The notes under the pieces: generated by a model
The model's input: the letters and a program-made list of their open reading frames with translations, nothing else
The model's database searches: none
What the model was told of the DNA's origin: nothing
Assembly: GCA_027487815.1 (NCBI GenBank)
Contig: JAIYCW010000009.1
Location: 34,182-98,181 of the forward strand
DNA length: 64,000 nucleotides
From: Burkholderiales bacterium
Lineage (GTDB): Bacteria; Pseudomonadota; Gammaproteobacteria; Burkholderiales; Burkholderiaceae_E
Direction of reading: 5' to 3'
In this document: piece by piece, positions 1 to 6,429 of the stretch
Position numbering within the stretch: the stretch's first letter is position 1
Layout of the letters: each line of letters starts with the position of its first letter
Made by a program: the position numbers and the translations under genes

Positions 1-345
1 GTTGGTCAGGTGCAGGGGGGGCGGCTCAAGGCGGTTGCGGTGACCAGTGCTCAGCGCCTGACTTCCCTGCCCACTGTTCCAACAGCTACCGAGGCAGGGC
101 TTAGAGGCTACGACCTTGATTCCTGGTTTGCTTTATATGCTCCTGCAGGAACACCCGCCGAGATCGTGAACCAGATCAATCAGGAAGTGAACAAGATCCT
201 GGTGCAAGGTGATATTCGCAAGAAGGCCGATGATTCCGGCACCGGGGTTCAAACCATGACGCCAGCGCAGTTGGGCGAGTTCACCCGCAAAGAACTGGAG
301 TACTGGGGTAACGTCATCAATAAATCCAAGATCACGGTCGAGTAG
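1..345 (+). CDS. Bug/TctC-family tripartite tricarboxylate transporter substrate-binding protein, C-terminal part
   Basis: The reading frame is open from the first base, so the N-terminus and signal peptide lie outside the window and only about 114 C-terminal residues are visible. The segment has the usual end of Bug (TctC) periplasmic binding proteins: an AVTSAQR stretch, then a P-T-x-x-E-A-G-L block, then W-F-A-L-Y-A-P-A-G-T-P, which introduces the last helices. Family members bind carboxylates or other small acids in the periplasm, either for a TctAB permease or as orphan receptors. No TctA or TctB gene follows, so this looks like one of the many orphan Bug proteins of Burkholderiales. The ligand cannot be told from this fragment. 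Family assignment is firm. Confidence 0.9.
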   Translation, partial: VGQVQGGRLKAVAVTSAQRLTSLPTVPTATEAGLRGYDLDSWFALYAPAGTPAEIVNQINQEVNKILVQGDIRKKADDSGTGVQTMTPAQLGEFTRKELEYWGNVINKSKITVE

Positions 346-407
346 GTGTTCCTGATATCCCTTGCCGGTATCATTGCGGCGATTCCAATCATTTCCAGGA
401 TTGCCCC

Positions 408-1577
408 ATGAGCGCACGTCAATTTGATCTTTTGGTGTTCGGAGCGACCGGCTTCACAGGTAGGCTGGTAGTTGAGTACCTATTGCAGCATTTGGGTGGG
501 GGAACCACTCTACGTTGGGGTATGGTTGGACGCAGCGCCGAAAAACTCGATGCGCTGGCGGTTGAGCTCGGTGTACCAGCGAGTGTGGGTCGAGTTGTGG
601 CCGATGCAGCTGATGTGAGCGGTTTAAATGCTGTGGTGGCTTCAACCCGTGTCATGTTGACCACGGTTGGCCCCTATCAACTGTATGGTGAGCCACTGGT
701 GGCCGCTTGTGCTGCATTGGGCACCGACTATGTGGATCTATGTGGCGAGCCCGCATGGATGCGATTCATGATTGACCGGTACGAAGCCCAGGCCAAAGCC
801 AGCGGGGCACGAATCGTATTTTCCTGCGGCTTTGACTCGATACCGTTCGATCTCGGGGTGTGGGCCCTGCAGAATAACTATCGGGCGAAATATGGTCAGC
901 CGAGTGCGCGAATCAAGGGGCGTGTGCGCAAGATGAAGGGCACGTTTTCCGGCGGCACGGCTGCAAGTCTAAAGGCGACGATGGCTGCGGCCAGTGATCC
1001 CCAAGTGCTTGCTTTGCTGCGTGACCCATTTTCACTGACACCAGGGTTTAGTGGCCCGGCTCAACCGAGCGGCAGCAAGCCCGCCTTTGACGAGAAGCTC
1101 AATAGCTGGGCGGCTCCGTTTGTAATGGCCGCCATCAACACGCGCAATATTCACCGCAGCAACGCGTTGCTTGGGCATGCCTATGGCACTGATTTTGTGT
1201 ATGACGAGATGTTGCTGACCGGGCCAGGGGACAAGGGCGAAGCCATGGCCAAGGCGGTGGCCGCAGATAAGTCGCTGGGTAGCGACGATGGACCTAAACC
1301 AGGTGAGGGGCCTTCACGCGAAGAGCGCGAAACTGGCTTTTATGACGTGTTGTTTATCGCTGAGACGCCTGAAGGCGGAATGCTGACCATGGCGGTTGCC
1401 GGGGATCGTGATCCCGGGTATGGGTCGACCTCGAAGATGATTGCTCAATCCGCTTTATGCTTGCTCGATGCCGCCCAGTGCCCAGCCGGCGGGATTTGGA
1501 CGCCCGCTGCGGCTTTTGGACAAACCCTGCTTAATCGCCTGGAGGCACATGCCGGCCTGAGCTTCAAGGCTGGTTAG
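408..1577 (+). CDS. saccharopine dehydrogenase-like / trans-acting enoyl reductase family protein
   Basis: A 389-residue protein with an N-terminal Rossmann nucleotide-binding motif (VFGATGFTGRLV, residues about 10-21), followed by a typical saccharopine-dehydrogenase-like NADP domain and a larger C-terminal domain. Length and motifs match the trans-acting enoyl reductase / saccharopine dehydrogenase NADP-binding family. Members described in actinobacteria act on lipid intermediates, but most proteobacterial members have no known substrate. The ATG at 408 has an AGGA ribosome-binding site about 7 bases upstream. The next gene is convergent with only 16 bases between, so this is probably a single-gene unit. 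The name reflects fold family only; actual saccharopine dehydrogenase activity is unlikely. Confidence 0.85.
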   Translation: MSARQFDLLVFGATGFTGRLVVEYLLQHLGGGTTLRWGMVGRSAEKLDALAVELGVPASVGRVVADAADVSGLNAVVASTRVMLTTVGPYQLYGEPLVAACAALGTDYVDLCGEPAWMRFMIDRYEAQAKASGARIVFSCGFDSIPFDLGVWALQNNYRAKYGQPSARIKGRVRKMKGTFSGGTAASLKATMAAASDPQVLALLRDPFSLTPGFSGPAQPSGSKPAFDEKLNSWAAPFVMAAINTRNIHRSNALLGHAYGTDFVYDEMLLTGPGDKGEAMAKAVAADKSLGSDDGPKPGEGPSREERETGFYDVLFIAETPEGGMLTMAVAGDRDPGYGSTSKMIAQSALCLLDAAQCPAGGIWTPAAAFGQTLLNRLEAHAGLSFKAG

Positions 1578-1593
1578 AGGTAACCAAGGCTCG

Positions 1594-2376
1594 CTAAGCC
1601 TCGCGAACGTCTGCAATGGTGGTTGAGCCGAAGTCTTCACGATCCAGATAGCTCAAGACCTTGCGCGCTGCGGTTTCCGGGCTATCGAGTTGGCCCTGCG
1701 CTTTCATGGTGGCAAATCGCTCCTGATTGACGAAGCGTGCAGGGTCGGCACTACGCAACTGAACCTGCATGTCGGTATCAATGACACCTGGGGCGAGCGA
1801 CACTACTGCGGCAGGGTTTGGACAATGGGCTCCGACGACTTGTTCGAGTGCAATGGTGCGTGCGAGGTGATCCATGCCGGCTTTGATTGCGCAATACGAT
1901 GCGTTGCCGGCCATGGCAAATCGACCTAATCCCGAGCTGATAAACAGCAATTTGCGCCTGGCCTGCCAGGCATGAGTGCTGGCCAGAAACGCATCACTGA
2001 GCACTAAAGGCGCTTCAAGCCCAACCCGAAGCGCCGCTTGCAAGGATGACCAGCGCTCATCCATTGATGCATCTTGAGCTTCCGAAAGGGGCAAGCCCAG
2101 GGCAGCGGGCTCGGCGAGCAACGCGGCGTTGTGAATCATGGAAATTGAGCTTGGCTCTGCGCTTGAGACACCTGGAAGCCACGCCTGCAGACGTTGTGCA
2201 ATTGGGTTCGGGTCGGTCAGATCACATGCCCAATGGGTGTGAGTTTCGGATAACCGAGGCATGGATGACCGGGCCATGGTGAGCAATATCAAGCCGCTGC
2301 GTTTGGCGAGTTGATGAGCCATGGCCAAACCCAGGCCACGCGACGCCCCGGTAAGAATAACAAGTGAAAAGTTCAT
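1594..2376 (-). CDS. SDR-family NAD(P)-dependent oxidoreductase
   Basis: A 260-residue short-chain dehydrogenase/reductase of classical length. The N-terminus holds the cofactor motif TGASRGLGLAMA (residues about 9-20), and the catalytic Tyr-x-x-x-Lys is visible as YCAIKAG near residue 160, preceded by an ISSGLG serine segment. The C-terminal part has the PGVIDTDM segment common in SDRs that act on small carbonyls. Such enzymes reduce or oxidise a carbonyl/alcohol with NAD(P)H in the cytoplasm; the substrate cannot be inferred. It resembles the sepiapterin-reductase/YueD-like subgroup, but this is only an impression. It is divergent from the diguanylate cyclase, with 43 bases between the two start codons. 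Confidence 0.85.
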   Translation of the reverse strand: MNFSLVILTGASRGLGLAMAHQLAKRSGLILLTMARSSMPRLSETHTHWACDLTDPNPIAQRLQAWLPGVSSAEPSSISMIHNAALLAEPAALGLPLSEAQDASMDERWSSLQAALRVGLEAPLVLSDAFLASTHAWQARRKLLFISSGLGRFAMAGNASYCAIKAGMDHLARTIALEQVVGAHCPNPAAVVSLAPGVIDTDMQVQLRSADPARFVNQERFATMKAQGQLDSPETAARKVLSYLDREDFGSTTIADVREA

Positions 2377-2419
2377 AGGCCAAGCTTAGCATCGTTACGC
2401 TAGTGCTACGGGCCGACTG

Positions 2420-4570
2420 ATGGCGGGTGGCGCCGTCTGTGCGTGTTTGAAAATTTGGCTGTCTCGCCGAAATTCTCATGTGGACCGAAATTTTCCGAAC
2501 TGGCAGGCCCAAGACGGTACTCGCTCGCCGAGAGCGTGGCTTGGGTCCCTTCGCGCGCGTTTATTGCTTAGTGTTTTGGGGGCCATTGGCTTGGTCTCGG
2601 TAGTTATGGGCCTCGCCCTGAGCTATTCCAGTCGCAGCGAAATGCTTCAGGCACGCGGTGGCGATGAGTTTCGCAGTGCGCAAATCGAGGCCAAGGCACT
2701 GAGCGAGCAACTGCTTACCCGGCAAATGTTGCTGGCAAACCTGGTGCGTCATCTTGGTGAAACCATTGGGCCTACCCCTGCCGCAGTAACGCATTTTCTC
2801 GCGTCCAAGCAAGCGACTTTGAATATGTTTCCGCAGCTCATCGCAGTGGGTAATGATCACCAGGTTTGGGTTTCGTTTCGAGAGTCCATCCAAACATTGG
2901 AGCGACTGCCCAGTGGCTTGAAAGATGAGTTAAAGGAGGTGCTGATCAGTGGGCGGCCGGCAGTGTTTAGTCAGCACAGCGACCCTGAGACCGATGAGCC
3001 GATGGTTTTACTCATCGCCCCTATTTTGATTGATGGAACTGTCGCCGGAGCCTTGATTGGAAGCCTGCGCCTGGGCAGTAGCGTTGGCGTTAGTTCTGAG
3101 GGCCAGTTTTCGGCTTCCGATATTCGGAATACCACTGTGCCGTTATCCGTTACTGTGGATCAGCACGGACGTATCCTTACCCATCCTTTGAGCAGCCGTC
3201 GCGGCGCCATGCTCAGCACTGAGGCAGGTTTTGGGGCAGCGTGGAGTAGCGCCAGCTTGAACCATCATGAGTCTGACAAGGGAAGTTCATCTGATTTTGT
3301 AGCGTCTGTCAGCAGCGACAACTACCTTGTTGTGAGCGCGCCTGTCAGCGGCACCGGTTGGTCTGTGTGGCGCCGGGTTCCGATCGCGGGAATCATGGCA
3401 CCTATCAATGAGGCCTTGCGATTTAGCTTTCAAGTGGCTGCCGCTCTGGTATTGGTGCTGGTGGGGCTGTGGTGGTTTACGGTGCATCTGGTGATGCAGC
3501 CCGTGGATCAACTTCATCGGAAAGCGATACAGCTCGCTGCTGAGCAACCGCAGGAGTCAGTGCTGCCATGGCCCCAGGCGAGGGGCGAGATCGGTGACTT
3601 GGGTCGGGTACTGCAGGCATTTGTGGAGAAGCGGCTCGCTGCCGAGCATAGCCAGAACGAGTTGCAGCAACGGCTCCAAAGCATGATGGAAGCCTCGCCC
3701 ATTAGTTTTGCCTTCACTCGGGAGCAAAAGTTCGAACTGGTGAGTCGCTCCTTTAGCGAGCTGTTTGATGCCAGCCCCGAGCACGTGATCGGATTGCATA
3801 CCCGGGTGATCTACGCTGCTTCGACTGATTTTGAGCAGTTGGGGCAAAGGGTAGCGCGGATATTCCAGGCCCAAAGGCAGTTTGACGAGGTGCTGGCCAT
3901 GCAAAGCTTTGGTGGGCGCGCTTTTCTCGGCCGCTTAAAGGGCCGGCCGGTCAATTGGAGTGATCGGGGCCTGGGTACTATCTGGACGGTTGAGGATGTG
4001 ACCGATGAGAAGGCCATGCAGCAGCAGCTTGAGCGTGCGGCAACGATTGATGCTTTGACTGGTTTATTCAATCGCAGTCATATGGAGGGCTATCTGCAAA
4101 GGTTGATTGATGAGCCGACGCGGCGCACTGCGTCGATACTGGTTATGTTTGATCTGGATCGATTCAAGGCAATCAACGATACCCACGGACATCAGGCGGG
4201 AGATGCGGTGCTCCAGGAGGTGGCTTCGCAGGTACGGCAACAGGTTCGAGCGCACGATATGGTGGGGCGGCTTGGCGGTGATGAGTTTATCGTCCTGCTG
4301 GAGGGCTGTGGGGAAGAGTTCGCGGCCAAGGTTGGCGTGGCGATTCAGCAAGCAATATCGTCGATCAGGCTGCCTTGGAACGGGCAAGCGCTTAGTGTGG
4401 GTGCCAGCCTTGGCCTGGCTCCGTTTCAGGACCATTACTCCAACCTGGCGCATTGGATTCGTGCCGCTGATCTTGCCTGCTACCAGGCAAAGTCAAGAGG
4501 CGGGGCTAGCGTCGTAGTGGCCCGGGCAAGGGTCAGTCAAGACGCGGTTGTGGTCGATTCCGGTGTCTAG
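2420..4570 (+). CDS. membrane-bound diguanylate cyclase (sensor-HAMP-PAS-GGDEF)
   Basis: A 716-residue inner-membrane protein predicted to make cyclic di-GMP from GTP. In order: transmembrane helix 1 (about 47-70), a periplasmic sensor domain of about 260 residues (probably Cache-like), transmembrane helix 2 (about 335-358), a HAMP-like linker, a PAS domain (about 415-535) and a C-terminal GGDEF domain. The signature GGDEF is at residues 619-623, and an intact RxxD inhibitory site (RAHD, 610-613) lies five residues before it, so product feedback is expected. The metal/substrate motif FDLDRFKAINDTHGH is also intact. The chosen ATG leaves a 45-residue cytoplasmic N-terminus, and a later start is possible. 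A tRNA gene follows directly. Confidence 0.9.
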   Translation: MAGGAVCACLKIWLSRRNSHVDRNFPNWQAQDGTRSPRAWLGSLRARLLLSVLGAIGLVSVVMGLALSYSSRSEMLQARGGDEFRSAQIEAKALSEQLLTRQMLLANLVRHLGETIGPTPAAVTHFLASKQATLNMFPQLIAVGNDHQVWVSFRESIQTLERLPSGLKDELKEVLISGRPAVFSQHSDPETDEPMVLLIAPILIDGTVAGALIGSLRLGSSVGVSSEGQFSASDIRNTTVPLSVTVDQHGRILTHPLSSRRGAMLSTEAGFGAAWSSASLNHHESDKGSSSDFVASVSSDNYLVVSAPVSGTGWSVWRRVPIAGIMAPINEALRFSFQVAAALVLVLVGLWWFTVHLVMQPVDQLHRKAIQLAAEQPQESVLPWPQARGEIGDLGRVLQAFVEKRLAAEHSQNELQQRLQSMMEASPISFAFTREQKFELVSRSFSELFDASPEHVIGLHTRVIYAASTDFEQLGQRVARIFQAQRQFDEVLAMQSFGGRAFLGRLKGRPVNWSDRGLGTIWTVEDVTDEKAMQQQLERAATIDALTGLFNRSHMEGYLQRLIDEPTRRTASILVMFDLDRFKAINDTHGHQAGDAVLQEVASQVRQQVRAHDMVGRLGGDEFIVLLEGCGEEFAAKVGVAIQQAISSIRLPWNGQALSVGASLGLAPFQDHYSNLAHWIRAADLACYQAKSRGGASVVVARARVSQDAVVVDSGV

Positions 4571-4597
4571 TCGGCTCTTGAAGGCATTTTTTTAGGC

Positions 4598-4603
4598 TAT
4601 ACT
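4598..4603 (+). promoter_or_regulatory. putative -10 element for tRNA-Asn
   Basis: TATACT lies 20 bases upstream of the tRNA 5' end, a good match to the sigma-70 -10 hexamer. No convincing -35 is present: TTGAAG at 4578-4583 is only 14 bases away, and the 17-base spacing gives CTCTTG. The distance to the mature tRNA suits a short 5' leader removed by RNase P. Confidence 0.4.
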
Positions 4604-4623
4604 CTTGGGCTAACGTTTACCGA

Positions 4624-4699
4624 TCCTCGATAGCTCAGTCGGTAGAGCGCCGGACTGTTAATCCGTAGGTCCCTGGTTCGAGCCCAGGTCGAGGAGCCA
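4624..4699 (+). tRNA. tRNA-Asn (GTT)
   Basis: A 76-base cloverleaf with genome-encoded CCA. The acceptor stem TCCTCGA pairs with TCGAGGA, with discriminator G at 4696 and CCA at 4697-4699. The D arm is GCTC/GAGC, and the T arm is CCTGG/CCAGG closing the loop TTCGAGC. The anticodon GTT is at 4657-4659, which reads AAC and AAU as asparagine. The anticodon stem has a mismatch at its outermost pair (27-43), where E. coli tRNA-Asn has G-U. No integrase or att-like repeat is seen beside it. Confidence 0.97.
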
Positions 4700-5071
4700 A
4701 ATAAATCAAGCACCCAGCTCGTCCCTTGGCGGGCTTTTTGCATTTTGGGTCAAAGTGCTTGTAGCAGAATCGCTTAGACCCACTGAATTTGGCAAAAAAT
4801 GCGCCTTGACTGCGCACCCATGGGCCAACTCAGACTCCAGTCTGTTGTCAACTTGATCGAATGTGTTTTTACGCGGGTCGGGCACGATGCGCTGATCCCT
4901 AAACCGCAAATGCTCCCAGGGTGATCTGTCTGCCGGAGTAGCAAAGCAGCAGCTGGTCGGTATCGCTGGTCGATACCTTTCACAAACAAATTTGGTGCTT
5001 CACCCGCGAAGTGAACGATATCGCGCGTTGCTGTGTGGCAGTGGTTGCCACGCATAACGCGGGAGAATCCT
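4700..5071. other. 372-base stretch without a recognisable gene
   Basis: Apart from the tRNA terminator at its start, no gene, repeat or RNA could be supported here. The minus strand carries three overlapping short open frames at 4635-4817, 4706-4909 and 4774-5055. The last two could be read together, with a frame change near 4915-4925, as a decayed gene fragment, but I recognise no family in either. The last 15 bases contain the ribosome-binding site of the next gene. Confidence 0.5.
4716..4739 (+). terminator. rho-independent terminator after tRNA-Asn
   Basis: An 8-pair stem with several G-U pairs, AGCTCGTC against GGCGGGCT, encloses the loop CCTT and runs straight into five T residues. 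It begins 17 bases after the tRNA 3' end and is well placed to end the tRNA transcript. Confidence 0.7.
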
Positions 5072-5791
5072 ATGCTGAGCTTGTCGTTGATTGCGGGGGT
5101 GTGTTCACTGGCCGTGGAGCGTATTTGGCCTGCAGTTCACTTGCCAGTGGTGCCCGGGTGGAGGCGCAGGGCGATCGGATTTGTGGTGCTTGAGCTGTTG
5201 GTGGTCGGAACTGTGTTGTTCGGATGGATGATGTTTGTAGATTGTCCGGTGCTATTTGACCTGAGCAAACAACCGTTGACGTTACAGGTATTGTGCAACT
5301 GGCTGTTAAGCACTTTGGTGTTTTACTGGTGGCATCGGGTGCGACATTCAAACAGTACGCTTTGGCGCTGGACCCATCAATTTCACCATAGCCCAAGTCG
5401 CATTGAAACGCTGACTACCTTTTACAAACATCCCCTGGAGGTGGCGGCCGACACACTGCTGAATCTGGGGCTGAGTTTTATCATTCTTGGAGTGTCTTTC
5501 CCGGCGTTTGTTGCGCACCTCACCTGGGTTGCCTGCATGCAGCTATTGGTTCATGTGAACACCAAAACGCCTCATTGGTTGGGATACCTGGTGTCACGCC
5601 CGGAGATGCACCGTATCCATCACGAGGCAGAGATGCACAAGAACAATTACTCCGACCTTGCGCTTTGGGACTTTATTTTCGGCACTTACGAAAATCCGCC
5701 TGACCGGCAAGTTGAGTGTGGCTTCAGTCCGCGGCAAGAGGCGCGAGTGCGCGACATGATGTTGCTGCGGGATGTCCATCGGCGTGACTAG
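5072..5791 (+). CDS. sterol desaturase / fatty acid hydroxylase superfamily protein
   Basis: A 239-residue integral membrane protein with the di-iron histidine clusters of the fatty-acid-hydroxylase superfamily: HRVRH, then HQFHHS, and C-terminally HRIHHEAEMHKNNYSD. These clusters bind two irons for O2-dependent hydroxylation or desaturation of a lipid substrate at the cytoplasmic membrane face. Hydrophobic segments at the N-terminus and mid-protein fit the usual four-helix topology. The ATG at 5072 was chosen because GGGAGAA sits 5 bases before it; an upstream in-frame start at 5033 lacks such a site. The substrate is unknown. The gene converges on the response regulator, and the two stop codons share the bases CTAG (5788-5791). 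Confidence 0.85.
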   Translation: MLSLSLIAGVCSLAVERIWPAVHLPVVPGWRRRAIGFVVLELLVVGTVLFGWMMFVDCPVLFDLSKQPLTLQVLCNWLLSTLVFYWWHRVRHSNSTLWRWTHQFHHSPSRIETLTTFYKHPLEVAADTLLNLGLSFIILGVSFPAFVAHLTWVACMQLLVHVNTKTPHWLGYLVSRPEMHRIHHEAEMHKNNYSDLALWDFIFGTYENPPDRQVECGFSPRQEARVRDMMLLRDVHRRD

Positions 5792-6429
5792 CGCGCGGGC
5801 TCCTTCAGGGCAATGCGCATCAGGTCGGCCATTGTCCGGGCATTCAGCTTGTCCATGATGTTGGCGCGGTGAGCCTCGACTGTTTTGATGCTGATCGATA
5901 AATCGTCGGCAATCTGCTTGTTGAGTCTTCCCGCCACAATTCGTTCAAGCACCTGGCGCTCGCGGCCGGTGAGGCGCTCCATCCGATCGGTCGTTTGGCG
6001 GGCGTTTTCGAACTGGTTATGCTCGGCACGCGCGCGATCCAGATGTACCTGAACGAGCTCACATAGCTGGGTATCGCTAAACGGTTTTTCCAGGAACTCG
6101 ACAGCGCCTTTTTTCATGCTTGACACTGCCATCGGTACATCCCCGTGGCCAGTCATCATGATCACCGGCATATGGACCTTGCGACGCAATAGTTCGTCCT
6201 GTAGTTCCAGGCCGCTCATGCCCGGCATGCGGACGTCGGCGACCAGCACACCCACCATCGGCGGACGGTAGGTCAGCAAAAACTGCTCGGCACTCGGAAA
6301 CGCCATGACGGAAAAACCGTTGCCCTCAAGCAGCCAACGCAGCGAATCACGTACCGCTTCATCATCATCGACAACAAACACTGTTCCAGTTGCGGCGCTG
6401 GAGTGAGGTGAGGAGGCTAGGGCGGTCAT
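5788..6429 (-). CDS. FixJ/LuxR-family response regulator
   Basis: A 213-residue two-domain regulator. The receiver domain (about 15-130) has the acidic pocket DDD (21-23), the phosphorylatable Asp65 in ADVRMPG, and the conserved Thr and Lys (MMTGHG, EKPF). The C-terminus (about 150-210) is a LuxR/GerE helix-turn-helix (LTGRERQVLERI, then the recognition helix SIKTVEAHRANIMDKL). It overlaps the upstream sensor kinase by 4 bases (ATGA), so the two are translationally coupled and are surely a cognate pair. The closest architecture is FixJ/TodT/DctR. The pair is divergent from aceE, so the PDH operon is its most obvious candidate target; that is inference from position. Confidence 0.92.
   Translation of the reverse strand: MTALASSPHSSAATGTVFVVDDDEAVRDSLRWLLEGNGFSVMAFPSAEQFLLTYRPPMVGVLVADVRMPGMSGLELQDELLRRKVHMPVIMMTGHGDVPMAVSSMKKGAVEFLEKPFSDTQLCELVQVHLDRARAEHNQFENARQTTDRMERLTGRERQVLERIVAGRLNKQIADDLSISIKTVEAHRANIMDKLNARTMADLMRIALKEPAR

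Noticed and set aside
4635..4817. Minus-strand open frame with a PRPGLEPGTYGLTVRRS stretch
   Set aside because: It is the antisense of the tRNA-Asn gene. Such peptides are a known annotation artefact, not a protein.
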